Positions 1 through 7,538 are shown, numbered from the stretch's first letter. The stretch: 24,814 nt of DNA from Oscillospiraceae bacterium (GCA_016303195.1 JAEDMD010000005.1:1-24814), one strand, 5' to 3'. Numbers and translations are program-made. The notes: a model not told the origin generated them from the letters alone.

Positions 1-97
1 TGGCGAGTGATCTTTTCACGCTCTGCTGCCATTTCGAAGAACATATCAACGATATTGACTACGAAATGGCAGCAGAGCGTGAAAAGATCACTCGCCA
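1..97. repeat. 36-bp perfect inverted repeat at the window edge (1-36 / 62-97)
   Basis: Bases 1-36 are the exact reverse complement of bases 62-97, with a 25-base spacer (37-61). The right arm is conserved purB coding sequence. The left arm translates in the purB frame without a stop, but its residues do not resemble the region of PurB expected there. A perfect 36-bp arm copied from coding sequence at the extreme end of the window is most simply a fold-back artefact of assembly or amplification (inference). A real inverted duplication is less likely. Confidence 0.9.
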
Positions 98-1295
98 CGA
101 TGTTATGGCTCACGTTTTCACATACGGACAGGCTTGCCCGGATGCCGCAGGTATCATCCATCTCGGTGCTACTTCATGCTATGTGGGCGATAACACCGAC
201 GTTATCATCATGCGTGATGCTCTCAGGGTTGTCCGCAGAAAGCTCCTCAATGTTATGAATAATCTGGCTAAGTTCGCAGACCAGTACAAGAATATGCCAT
301 GTCTGGCTTATACTCACCTCCAGCCTGCACAGCTCACTACTGTCGGCAAGAGAGCTACTCTCTGGCTCAATGAACTCCTCATGGACTTCGAGGACTTGGA
401 GTACCGTATGTCAACTCTCAAACTCCTCGGTTCTAAGGGTACAACAGGCACACAGGCATCATTCATGGAGCTTTTCGAGGGCGATACTTCAAAGATCAAA
501 CAGCTTGAAAAAATGATCGCTGAGGAAATGGGATTTGATGCTGTTGTTCCCGTTTCGGGTCAGACCTATTCACGTAAGGTGGATTCAAAGGTTCTGGAGG
601 TTCTCAGCGATATCGCTCAGACTGCAAGCAAGTTCTCAAACGATATGAGACTTCTCCAGTCATTCAAGGAAATGGAAGAACCACGTGAGAAGAAGCAGAT
701 CGGTTCATCCGCTATGGCTTACAAGCGCAATCCTATGAGATGCGAGAGGATCACTTCCCTTGCACGTTACGTAATGATCGACAGCCTCAACCCTGCATTC
801 ACAGCAGGTACACAGTGGTTCGAGAGAACTCTTGACGACTCCGCAAACAAGCGTATCTCCGTAGCTGAGGCATTCCTCGGTGTTGACGCTATCCTCAATA
901 TCATGATGAACGTAACAAACGGCATCGTTGTATATCCCGAAATGATAAGACGCAGAGTTATGGCTGAACTTCCTTTCATGGCAAGCGAAAACATCATGAT
1001 GGACGCTGTTAAGAAGGGCGGAAACCGTCAGGAACTCCATGACCGTATCATGGACTACTCAATGGAGGCAGGCGCAAACGTTAAGGAGAGAGGCCTTGAC
1101 AACAACCTTTGCGAACTCATCGAAGCAGACCCGATGTTCATGGTAACAAAGGAAGAACTTGACGCTGTTCTCAAGCCTGAGAACTACACAGGCAGAAGCT
1201 CACAGCAGGTGGACGAATTCCTTGCTGAGTGCATCAAGCCTATACTCGACGCTAACAAGGATATTCTCGGCGAGAGCTTTGAGATGAAGAACTGA
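3..1295 (+). CDS. purB: adenylosuccinate lyase, 5'-truncated
   Basis: Cytosolic fumarate-lyase superfamily enzyme of purine synthesis. It cleaves SAICAR to AICAR plus fumarate, and adenylosuccinate to AMP plus fumarate. Visible motifs, numbered from the Met at 66, are TRHDVMAH near residue 9, HLGATSCYVGDNTD (32-45), THLQPAQ (83-89, containing a conserved active-site His) and the superfamily signature loop GSSAMAYKRNP (213-223) with its catalytic Ser. The frame stays open to the left edge, so the true start lies outside the window. The Met at 66 is internal: it follows the family-like IDYEMAAERE stretch. Only about 36 onward looks like genuine purB, because 1-36 is an inverted copy of 62-97. 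A GC-rich hairpin follows at 1320. Confidence 0.95.
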   Translation, partial: ASDLFTLCCHFEEHINDIDYEMAAEREKITRHDVMAHVFTYGQACPDAAGIIHLGATSCYVGDNTDVIIMRDALRVVRRKLLNVMNNLAKFADQYKNMPCLAYTHLQPAQLTTVGKRATLWLNELLMDFEDLEYRMSTLKLLGSKGTTGTQASFMELFEGDTSKIKQLEKMIAEEMGFDAVVPVSGQTYSRKVDSKVLEVLSDIAQTASKFSNDMRLLQSFKEMEEPREKKQIGSSAMAYKRNPMRCERITSLARYVMIDSLNPAFTAGTQWFERTLDDSANKRISVAEAFLGVDAILNIMMNVTNGIVVYPEMIRRRVMAELPFMASENIMMDAVKKGGNRQELHDRIMDYSMEAGANVKERGLDNNLCELIEADPMFMVTKEELDAVLKPENYTGRSSQQVDEFLAECIKPILDANKDILGESFEMKN

Positions 1296-1319
1296 TCCAA
1301 AAAGCAAGAAGAAATCAGA

Positions 1320-1340
1320 GGGGCGGATCATATCCGCCCC
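1320..1340 (+). terminator. GC-rich hairpin after purB
   Basis: A perfect 9-bp stem, GGGGCGGAT / ATCCGCCCC, with a 3-base loop (CAT), begins 25 bases after the purB stop. No T-run follows, so it is not a textbook intrinsic terminator. It may act as a weak or bidirectional terminator or protect the mRNA 3' end. Nearly the same stem recurs at 4159-4177. Confidence 0.55.
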
Positions 1341-1364
1341 ATATCCGAAAATGAGGTGTTATAT

Positions 1365-1559
1365 ATGAATATACAGCAGATCATAAAAATCGCAGTCACA
1401 GTCGTTGTTGCTCTTGTACTTCTGAAAATAGTATCAGGCATATTACTTGCGGTCACTGTTCCGCTTATCGTGCTGGTTGTCAAGATATTCAGAGTTCTGC
1501 TGGCTGTTGCGGCTATATTGCTCATTTTGAAATTCCTCGGTGTCGGTTTGAAAAAATAG
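1365..1559 (+). CDS. small hydrophobic membrane protein, unknown function
   Basis: A 64-residue protein made almost wholly of Val, Leu, Ile and Ala. It probably forms two membrane helices (about residues 6-28 and 33-58) with a short basic tail ending in KK. The ATG at 1365 is preferred because GAGGTG (1353-1358) lies six bases upstream; the in-frame GTG at 1356 falls inside that site. It sits 27 bases before rimM and may be cotranscribed. I recognise no family, and the low complexity would make homology searches weak. Confidence 0.65.
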   Translation: MNIQQIIKIAVTVVVALVLLKIVSGILLAVTVPLIVLVVKIFRVLLAVAAILLILKFLGVGLKK

Positions 1560-1586
1560 CTGTCCATGCTGATATAAGGAGATACA

Positions 1587-2090
1587 ATGAAAAAAGAATA
1601 CCTTGAAGCAGGAAAGATAGTCACTACTCACGGTATCCGTGGCGAAGTGAAAATAATGCCTTATACCGATACTCCCGACCTGCTTGCGGAGTTTGACAGG
1701 CTGTTCATCGGCAAAAACAAGGATGAACTCATCATTACACGCTCCCGTGTGTTCAAGAATACAGTCATTGCAAAGATAGAGGGAGTCGATACTCCCGAAG
1801 CCGCTGAAAAGCTCAGAAATAAAATGCTATATATGCACCGTGACGACCTTGAACTTGACGATGATACATACTTCATACAGGACCTCATCGGTCTTGAAGT
1901 CCGTGACGCTGATACGGACAAGGTCTACGGAAAGATAGCGGATGTTCTTGAAACAGGCGCAAACGATGTTTATGTCATAAAGGGCGAGGACAGAGAGTAC
2001 CTTATACCTGCGATCGCTGATGTGGTGGTTTCCACTGATATCGACAACAACCTTATGACTATACGGCCTCTGGAGGGGCTTTTTGACTGA
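1587..2090 (+). CDS. rimM: 16S rRNA processing protein RimM
   Basis: Assembly factor for the 30S head domain; the family binds ribosomal protein S19 during 16S maturation. The 167-residue length is typical. The N-terminal RimM domain opens with GKIVTTHGIRGEVK (about residues 9-22). The C-terminal PRC-barrel half begins at YFIQDLIGLEV (about 95) and includes GANDVYVI and YLIPAI, ending in a family-like acidic-hydrophobic tail. AAGGAG at 1576-1581 lies five bases before the ATG. In most bacteria rimM directly precedes trmD; here three unrelated genes separate them. Confidence 0.93.
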   Translation: MKKEYLEAGKIVTTHGIRGEVKIMPYTDTPDLLAEFDRLFIGKNKDELIITRSRVFKNTVIAKIEGVDTPEAAEKLRNKMLYMHRDDLELDDDTYFIQDLIGLEVRDADTDKVYGKIADVLETGANDVYVIKGEDREYLIPAIADVVVSTDIDNNLMTIRPLEGLFD

Positions 2091-2092
2091 AT

Positions 2093-3067
2093 ATGAAAAA
2101 GAAGAAGCTATGCATTGCGGCTGCTGCTATTGTTCTTGCGGCTGGTATCGCCTATGGTTCAGGTGTTCCGACAAAGCTGAAGTACTGGGATGAATACAAA
2201 AAGACCGAAGATATCGATGTTATGGAACTTTCCTATGCATCTATTGATATCCCCGATGACTGGCAGGATTATAAGCTCCGCAAACTGGTATACTGGGACA
2301 ACAATAATGATTGTAAGATGGTAAATCAGCCCGATGAATCATTCAGTGTTCCCGATGACTGTGAGTCTTATAGTATCACCGATATCAGCTTCAAGGCCCC
2401 TGCAGGCCTGGTCTATGACGAAAACGACAGATGCTTTACCGATGTGCTGAGTACCGATGAAGCATATAAAAAAGACCCGACAGTCCGCAAGATGTATTTT
2501 TTCGGCGGAACATTCGATGAACTGGGGTTTACTCCTATGGAGTGCGTACATATGTCTCTTATGGACCTGAAAGTTGATGAGAATGAGGTAAACAGCCTGG
2601 CGAAAGCACTCGGCAAGGAAAGAGTCAAAGACGGTATAGACGTTTATCTTGTCGGCGCTGAACTGGGATCTTCTGATTTCAATGCAAAGACCTGCCGCAA
2701 TGCCGAGACTTTCTTCAAGCTGGGCGGCGAACTGGCAGGCTGGGGATTCGGGAAGCATATCCGTCATTACAGTGTGAAGAATGACGATTACAAGGCATTT
2801 ATAACTCAGTGCCTTGATAATGTGCCGCTGTCGGACGAATCCTTCAAGGCTATGCATTTGCTTACATGGGATAAGACATTCCATAGCAGATCAAGAGAGA
2901 CGATCGAGTACAATTCTCACGTTGATACAAAGAATTTCAACTCTCTGTCGGCAATGCACCTTCTTACGAATGATCATACGGATGCAATAGTAAATGTTTC
3001 TGCAAACGATCCCGAAACCGAACTGGCTGTATTAAGCACAGTAAAGGTGAATGTAAAGGTGGATTGA
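2093..3067 (+). CDS. secreted or membrane-anchored protein of unknown function (paralogue A)
   Basis: A 324-residue protein with a basic N-terminus (MKKKK) and one hydrophobic segment (about 7-22), read as a signal peptide or N-terminal anchor. The rest is soluble, acidic and rich in Asp and aromatic residues. It aligns along its length with the next gene through shared phrases such as FTDVLSTDE, FGG and RHY. Compared with that gene it carries two extra blocks that look like internal duplications: IPDDWQDY (53) recurs as VPDDCESY (86), and AMHLLTWD (253) recurs as AMHLLTND (287), offsets of 33 and 34 residues. It starts two bases after the rimM stop with no close Shine-Dalgarno, which suggests translational coupling. 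I recognise no family. Confidence 0.75.
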   Translation: MKKKKLCIAAAAIVLAAGIAYGSGVPTKLKYWDEYKKTEDIDVMELSYASIDIPDDWQDYKLRKLVYWDNNNDCKMVNQPDESFSVPDDCESYSITDISFKAPAGLVYDENDRCFTDVLSTDEAYKKDPTVRKMYFFGGTFDELGFTPMECVHMSLMDLKVDENEVNSLAKALGKERVKDGIDVYLVGAELGSSDFNAKTCRNAETFFKLGGELAGWGFGKHIRHYSVKNDDYKAFITQCLDNVPLSDESFKAMHLLTWDKTFHSRSRETIEYNSHVDTKNFNSLSAMHLLTNDHTDAIVNVSANDPETELAVLSTVKVNVKVD

Positions 3068-3086
3068 AATGCCATAGGAGTTTATT

Positions 3087-3854
3087 ATGAAAAAGATAAC
3101 AGCCTGTATTGGAGCGGTTCTTGCAGTCATCGGATGTTCGGCTTTTGCCTTTCAGGGAATGGCTGTAAGATTCAGCCATTGGGATGAATTCAAAAATATT
3201 GAACACGTTGCGGTTGAGGATATATCGCAGAAAAATTATGATATTTCCGATGACTGGCAGGAATATTCCATGAACGGTATCAGCTTCACAGCGCCGTCGG
3301 GACTGGAATATGACGAGGATGACGGGTGCTATACGGATGTTCTCAGCACTGACGAGAAATACCGAGGCAACGCAAATGCACGTAATATCTACATTTTCGG
3401 CGGTGAACTCTCACAGCTCGGCGAAAACAGTTTCAGACCGCTGAAAGACCTCGTAGATGCTGTGGAGGGGCTGACAACTCCCGACGAACTGAAAGATCTC
3501 TGCGACTGGTCAGGCAGGGAATATCCGCAGGACGGTATCGACTTCGTCCTGCTGGGCGCTGACCTGAATATGGACGATTTCAACATCCACAGCTACAAAA
3601 ATGCAAAGACTTTCTTTGAAATAGGCGATGAACTGGCAAACTGGGGAAATCTCGGTTCGGTGCGCCATTATAAGCTGAATACCGACAGATGCAAGGCTTA
3701 TGTTGTACAGACCGTAAGGAAAGAACCGCTGAATTTCGACCCTTTTGCTTCGATCCGTCTCCTTGACAGTGATGGCAGGGAAGCGCATCTGAATGTGAGT
3801 ACAGGCAATGAAGAATATGATATGACTGTAATCAGCACTGTTAAGCTGAACTGA
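3087..3854 (+). CDS. secreted or lipoprotein-like protein of unknown function (paralogue B)
   Basis: A 255-residue homologue of the preceding gene, lacking its two internal duplications. The N-terminus (MKKI, then a short hydrophobic stretch) contains VIGC, which fits a lipobox. It may be a lipoprotein, but paralogue A has no matching Cys, so this is uncertain. The shared core includes ISDDWQEY, GISFTAPSG, TDVLSTDE, IFGGE, DGIDFVLLGA and KNAKTFFEIGDELANWG. AGGAG at 3076-3080 is six bases before the ATG. The pair most likely arose by tandem duplication. The function is unknown; an extracytoplasmic location is inferred from the N-terminus only. Confidence 0.75.
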   Translation: MKKITACIGAVLAVIGCSAFAFQGMAVRFSHWDEFKNIEHVAVEDISQKNYDISDDWQEYSMNGISFTAPSGLEYDEDDGCYTDVLSTDEKYRGNANARNIYIFGGELSQLGENSFRPLKDLVDAVEGLTTPDELKDLCDWSGREYPQDGIDFVLLGADLNMDDFNIHSYKNAKTFFEIGDELANWGNLGSVRHYKLNTDRCKAYVVQTVRKEPLNFDPFASIRLLDSDGREAHLNVSTGNEEYDMTVISTVKLN

Positions 3855-3879
3855 GGACAGACTGAACGGAGGTACAATA

Positions 3880-4152
3880 ATGCTTGAAGCAATAATCGAA
3901 GAACTGGTCGGACTTGTTTTAGAAGGAATGATAGAAGGAAGCACTAACAGCAGAGTTCCTAAGCCTGTAAGATGGGTGCTGAGGGTAATTGTTTTTGCGG
4001 TATATGCGGCTTTGATAGGCATACTCCTTCTTGTGACAGTTGCAGGATTTCGTAACGGAAATACAGGCATAGCAATCTTCACACTTGTTCTGTCAATACT
4101 TCTTTGTGTAATGTTTGTTATAAAAACAATAAACAGAAAAAAAGGAAGATAA
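3880..4152 (+). CDS. small two-helix membrane protein, unknown function
   Basis: A 90-residue protein with an acidic N-terminal amphipathic stretch (MLEAIIEELVGLVLEGMIEG), a basic stretch around residues 25-35, and two predicted membrane helices (about 32-56 and 62-82). It ends in a positive tail (NRKKGR). GGAGG at 3868-3872 is seven bases before the ATG. It follows paralogue B by 25 bases in the same direction and is followed by the GGGCGGAT hairpin, so it may close the transcription unit inserted between rimM and trmD. No family recognised. Confidence 0.65.
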   Translation: MLEAIIEELVGLVLEGMIEGSTNSRVPKPVRWVLRVIVFAVYAALIGILLLVTVAGFRNGNTGIAIFTLVLSILLCVMFVIKTINRKKGR

Positions 4153-4158
4153 ATTCAG

Positions 4159-4177
4159 GGGCGGATACTATCCGCCC
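4159..4177 (+). terminator. hairpin, second copy of the GGGCGGAT stem
   Basis: GGGCGGAT-ACT-ATCCGCCC forms an 8-bp perfect stem just after the small membrane gene, followed by the T-containing stretch ATTTATG. The stem matches the hairpin at 1320-1340 while the loop differs (ACT versus CAT), so pairing rather than loop sequence is conserved. It is a likely weak terminator or RNA-end structure upstream of trmD. Confidence 0.5.
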
Positions 4178-4220
4178 ATTTATGTGATATAAAATATACC
4201 ATAATTAAGGAAGTGAAAAT

Positions 4221-4949
4221 ATGAGAATCGAAATTGCAACCCTTTTCCCCGAAATGTGCGAGGCTGTCCTCGGCGAAAGCATCGTAGGCAGGGCACGTAA
4301 AGCCGATAAGATACAGGTACACTGCCGTCAGATACGTGAGTACACTCAGGATAAGCACCGCCGTGTGGATGATACTCCCTATGGGGGCGGAATGGGAATG
4401 GTCATGCAGTGTGACCCGATTTACAATTGTTACAAGGCGGTCTGTGAAGAATTCGGTTCAAAACCGCATACAATATATATGTCGCCCAAAGGAAAAGTCC
4501 TCGACCAGCAGAGAGTTGCGGAACTGTCGAAAATGGACGATATCCTCATTATCTGCGGTCACTATGAGGGCGTTGACCAGCGTGTCATCGACAAGATAGT
4601 GGACGAGGAAATTTCCATCGGTGACTATGTTCTCACAGGCGGCGAACTGCCTGCAATGGTGCTGACAGACGCTGTTGCGAGAATGTGCAAGGGAGTTCTC
4701 TCAGACGATGTGTGTTTCGAGGAGGAGAGCATTTACAGCGGACTTCTTGAATATCCCCATTATACCCGCCCCGAAGTCTGGGACGATGTGGCTGTTCCGC
4801 CTGTTCTCCTGACGGGACATCATGCCAATATTGAAAAATGGCGGCACGAAAAGAGTCTTGAGATAACCGCCGAGCGCCGACCTGATATGTATGAAAAATA
4901 TATGGCGGAACATCCTGCACCGCCTGAAAAGAAGAAAAGGAAAAAATGA
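4221..4949 (+). CDS. trmD: tRNA (guanine-N1-)-methyltransferase TrmD
   Basis: SPOUT-class enzyme that makes m1G37 in tRNAs with G36, using S-adenosylmethionine, and prevents +1 frameshifting. The 242 residues match the family. Seen in order are RIEIATLFPEM at the N-terminus, DDTPYGGGMGMV (about 50-61), YMSPKG, the knot region LIICGHYEGVDQRV and EISIGDYVLTGGELP, then LLEYPHYTRP and GHH before the basic C-terminus (KKKRKK). AAGGAAG lies about seven bases before the ATG. The usual downstream partner rplS is absent: an AT-rich gap follows. Confidence 0.96.
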   Translation: MRIEIATLFPEMCEAVLGESIVGRARKADKIQVHCRQIREYTQDKHRRVDDTPYGGGMGMVMQCDPIYNCYKAVCEEFGSKPHTIYMSPKGKVLDQQRVAELSKMDDILIICGHYEGVDQRVIDKIVDEEISIGDYVLTGGELPAMVLTDAVARMCKGVLSDDVCFEEESIYSGLLEYPHYTRPEVWDDVAVPPVLLTGHHANIEKWRHEKSLEITAERRPDMYEKYMAEHPAPPEKKKRKK

Positions 4950-5228
4950 CCAGTAGGTCAGTTGAAAACTCTTTCTGTTTTATGTGCAAGGTTGACTTAT
5001 TCGCTATAAAAAATACTAATATTGCCATATAATGAACTAATAATGAACGGATTAAAATTTAGTTTGGATAGTTTAAATACAATAAAATGTTGAATATTGT
5101 GGAAAGTAAACAATGATAGTCAACATTTTTTTGTGGTGAATATAAACAAGCAGAAGAAAAAAATGAACTTCTGATTTAATCTAAATGTAGAAATTAAATG
5201 ATTCTTTGGATTTTAAATAAAAAATCCA
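4950..5228. other. AT-rich intergenic region without a recognisable gene
   Basis: About 280 bases of AT-rich sequence with no ORF that looks real. It holds a weak promoter-like pair, TTGACT (4992-4997) and TACTAA at 16-base spacing, and the hairpin with T-run at 5088-5132. No tRNA or known riboswitch fold was recognised by eye. Confidence 0.6.
5088..5132 (+). terminator. probable rho-independent terminator downstream of trmD
   Basis: TGTTGA..ATTGT (5088-5100) pairs with ACAAT..TCAACA (5110-5125) around a small internal loop. A run of seven Ts follows (5126-5132). The stem is AT-rich and interrupted, so termination may be leaky. It lies about 140 bases after the trmD stop. Confidence 0.45.
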
Positions 5229-5257
5229 TTGACTATGTACAAATTTGATTGTATAAT
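5229..5257 (+). promoter_or_regulatory. sigma-A promoter of the HPr gene
   Basis: TTGACT (5229-5234), a 17-base spacer, and the exact -10 TATAAT (5252-5257). Transcription would start near 5264, giving a leader of about 95 bases. The leader contains a stem-loop, ATTTGC (5276-5281) with GCAAAT (5297-5302) enclosing GGCG/CGCC. Confidence 0.8.
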
Positions 5258-5359
5258 GATATCAGCAAGTGAGACATTTGCGGCGACCGCCAAACAGCAA
5301 ATACCCAATATTATAAAACAAAAATCACGGCGGCGCATCTGAGAATAGGAGAGTTGTAT

Positions 5360-5632
5360 ATGTTTGTCAGAGAAGTAACAGTAAAGAATCAGGTTGGACT
5401 TCACGCAAGACCCGCTACCTTCTTCATCCAGAAGGCTAACGAATTCAAGGCTTCTATCTGGATCGAAAAGGAAGAGCGCAGAGTCAACGCTAAGAGCCTT
5501 CTCGGCATCCTTTCACTCGGTATCGTAGGCGGTACAACCATCAAGGTTATCGCAGACGGCGCTGACGAAAAGGCTGCTGTTGATGCACTCATCGATCTCG
5601 TTGACAGCGGTTTCAGTGAGGAAAACAGATAA
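5360..5632 (+). CDS. ptsH: phosphocarrier protein HPr
   Basis: A 90-residue cytosolic phosphocarrier. The family passes phosphate from enzyme I to sugar-specific EII proteins through His15. In Firmicutes it is also phosphorylated on Ser46 by HPr kinase for CcpA-dependent catabolite control. Both sites are visible: GLHARPA with His15, and NAKSLLGI with Ser46. The presence of His15 argues against the Crh paralogue. The start is the ATG at 5360, six bases after AGGAGAG (5347-5353); the upstream in-frame TTG at 5354 is too close to that site. The gene stands alone between its own promoter and terminator, with no enzyme I gene in the window. Confidence 0.95.
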   Translation: MFVREVTVKNQVGLHARPATFFIQKANEFKASIWIEKEERRVNAKSLLGILSLGIVGGTTIKVIADGADEKAAVDALIDLVDSGFSEENR

Positions 5633-5651
5633 TTACCAACAACCCAACTCA

Positions 5652-5686
5652 AGGGCGTTACATAGGTAACGCCCTATTTGTTTTTC
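5652..5686 (+). terminator. rho-independent terminator of HPr
   Basis: AGGGCGTTAC / GTAACGCCCT form a 10-bp perfect stem (5652-5661 with 5666-5675), loop ATAG, followed by ATTTGTTTTTC. It lies about 20 bases after the HPr stop and between convergent genes, so it may also stop transcripts coming from spoIVB on the other strand. Confidence 0.9.
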
Positions 5687-5758
5687 TTTGATATCACGAA
5701 ATTGACTATTGGTCATGATTTTTGTGGAAAGTTTGACTATCGGATGATAGCTTTTATA

Positions 5759-6976
5759 TCACTTGTTTATGCAATCTGCCATATTTTCAGCAAAAATCGC
5801 ATATCCGCAGGTCGGATCGGCTACAAATACATGAGTTACCGCACCTATTATCTTGTTGTTCTGGATTATGGGACTGCCGCTCATGCCCTGAATTATACCG
5901 CCGGAGGCTTCAATAAGCCGTTCGTCGGTTATGCGGATCATCATATTTCGGGTGCTGTCCTCGGAAGTGTAGTCTATCTTTTCAATGTTGATGGCGTAGT
6001 TTTGCGGTTTGTCGCCGTTTACCGTCGTCCATACCTCCGCTTCGCCTGTGGTGATGTCTTGTCGGTAGCCAAGTTTGAATTCCCTGCTTTCTGCCGATAT
6101 TTCGGCAAATGATTCCTCGTTCAGCGCACCGAAGATTCCGCATCCGCTGTTGGAATCAAGCGTTCCGAAACTGCTTCCTGCGGCGAATCGCCCACGAAGT
6201 TCACCGGGGATCCCCTTTTCACCACGTTTGGCATCGGTTATATCAATTGGAACGGCTTCTCCGCTGTGAAGGGGGACGATGCCGCCTGTGTCGCTGTCGC
6301 AGATGGGATGGCCAAGTCCTGCGAATCTGCCTGTTCCCTTATCGATGAACGTCATCGTGCCTATTCCTGCAATGCTGTCACGAACCCACATTCCGCCTTT
6401 CCATTGACCGCTTTGTTCCGAAAATACGGGCTTCATCACCGTTTCAAAACTGCTGTCATCACGCTGGACGGAAAGCCTTATCGGTGAACCGCCACTTTTG
6501 GTGATAAGCGCCTGAAGCTGTAAGTTCGAGGTCAGAACTGTTCCGTTGGCAGAACGGACGATATCGCCTGTTTCGATACCTGCCTCAGCCGCAGGGCAGA
6601 CCGATGTTCCGCTGTCCGCTTCGACATCGCCAAGCCCCGTGACCATTACTCCTTCCATCAGCAGTTTAATGCCGAATGGCCGTCCGCCGACTATGAGAGT
6701 CGGAGCTTCTGCCTGTTTAAGCTGGACGTTTTTCACGGGTATCGCCCCGAAAAGCGAGAGAGTCGCTCTGTCAGCATCCATCGGGAATATTTCGTCGGTA
6801 TCCCCAGAACACAGTGAAATTTCGGGGTATTCCGCAATATGCACCTCCGCATTGACTTCCGCTGTCAGAACATCGGGAAGCCGCTGTGAATAGTAATGTG
6901 CGGTAGTGAATAATCCTGCAAGAGCCGCAAATAATAGACTTGCGGCGGCTTTTGACATAATTTTTCTGATACGCAT
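5759..6976 (-). CDS. spoIVB: SpoIVB-type serine peptidase (PDZ plus S55)
   Basis: In spore formers SpoIVB is secreted from the forespore into the intermembrane space and triggers processing of pro-sigma-K. The 405-residue protein has an N-terminal membrane segment (about 8-28), a PDZ domain around 105-185 (including AGIETGDIVRSANG), and an S55 peptidase domain. The domain carries GLGHPICD with His223, Asp351 in MIRITDERL, and GMSGSPI with Ser366, spaced like the catalytic H/D/S of the B. subtilis protein (from memory). AAAGGA lies eight bases before the ATG. Spo0A, often the next gene downstream, is not here; HPr converges instead. A 7-bp inverted repeat (6993-6999 / 7006-7012) lies just upstream. 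Confidence 0.93.
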   Translation of the reverse strand: MRIRKIMSKAAASLLFAALAGLFTTAHYYSQRLPDVLTAEVNAEVHIAEYPEISLCSGDTDEIFPMDADRATLSLFGAIPVKNVQLKQAEAPTLIVGGRPFGIKLLMEGVMVTGLGDVEADSGTSVCPAAEAGIETGDIVRSANGTVLTSNLQLQALITKSGGSPIRLSVQRDDSSFETVMKPVFSEQSGQWKGGMWVRDSIAGIGTMTFIDKGTGRFAGLGHPICDSDTGGIVPLHSGEAVPIDITDAKRGEKGIPGELRGRFAAGSSFGTLDSNSGCGIFGALNEESFAEISAESREFKLGYRQDITTGEAEVWTTVNGDKPQNYAINIEKIDYTSEDSTRNMMIRITDERLIEASGGIIQGMSGSPIIQNNKIIGAVTHVFVADPTCGYAIFAENMADCINK

Positions 6977-6992
6977 TTTGTCATTCCTTTCG

Positions 6993-7012
6993 TGTTCACT
7001 AAGGGGTGAACA
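6993..7012. promoter_or_regulatory. inverted repeat in the spoIVB divergent promoter region
   Basis: TGTTCAC-TAAGGG-GTGAACA is a perfect 7-bp inverted repeat 17 bases upstream of the spoIVB start codon, in the 88-base region shared with the divergent membrane gene. It could be an operator or an RNA hairpin in the spoIVB leader. No sigma-A or sporulation-sigma promoter could be assigned with confidence. Confidence 0.4.
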
Positions 7013-7064
7013 TAATTATTATTTGCCTGAACGAAAATTTTATAAATGAAAATCGGAGTAAAAA

Positions 7065-7538
7065 ATGAGAAAAATAACCGAAAAAACCTGCCTTCCCATG
7101 AAACTGCTGAAAGCCGCCATAGTTGTACTTTCAGCGATATATTGCCTTTTTATGCCTGCTATGACAGGTGCGGGACTGCTTTACAACAGCGATTCCTACG
7201 GCGAGGAACTTACACGCATCGGTGCGCTTTTTATAATCTCTGCGGCTATAATGTCAGCGGCGGCGGTGTTGTGCTTTTTCAGGAAAAAAGCGGCAAATAT
7301 AATGGCGGTGATATTTTCTTTTTCGGGAACTGCCCTTTGTCTGGCAATGCTCCGAAAACTTTGCATCCATGCGGATAAAAGCGGCTGGTCGGATAAATTC
7401 ACGATGGAACAGATAAGCCGTATGTATGAGCGCAGACTGCTTCCATGCATCATCCCTGCCGCTCTTATAATCGCCTGCGCTGTTATTCGGATGAGACGGA
7501 AGCTAACTGAAAATGCTTCGTATACATCTATATTATAA
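7065..7538 (+). CDS. four-helix membrane protein, unknown function
   Basis: A 157-residue protein with four predicted membrane helices (about 15-38, 51-72, 78-95 and 126-142), a short soluble loop rich in charged residues before the last helix, and a basic cytoplasmic turn (RMRRK) near the end. GGAG (7055-7058) is six bases before the ATG. It is transcribed divergently from spoIVB across 88 bases and ends 100 bases before the promoter of the polysaccharide cassette. I recognise no family. A sporulation link is possible only by position. Confidence 0.65.
   Translation: MRKITEKTCLPMKLLKAAIVVLSAIYCLFMPAMTGAGLLYNSDSYGEELTRIGALFIISAAIMSAAAVLCFFRKKAANIMAVIFSFSGTALCLAMLRKLCIHADKSGWSDKFTMEQISRMYERRLLPCIIPAALIIACAVIRMRRKLTENASYTSIL

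Noticed and set aside
7..258. ORF beginning in the left inverted repeat
   Set aside because: It lies out of frame with purB, and its first part is the artefactual inverted copy.
5360..5632. Crh, the regulatory HPr paralogue
   Set aside because: Crh lacks the phosphorylatable His15; here GLHARPA has it.
5678..6112. 144-codon plus-strand ORF opposite spoIVB
   Set aside because: It starts in the HPr terminator T-run, has no ribosome site and is antisense to the conserved catalytic domain of spoIVB. It is a shadow frame.
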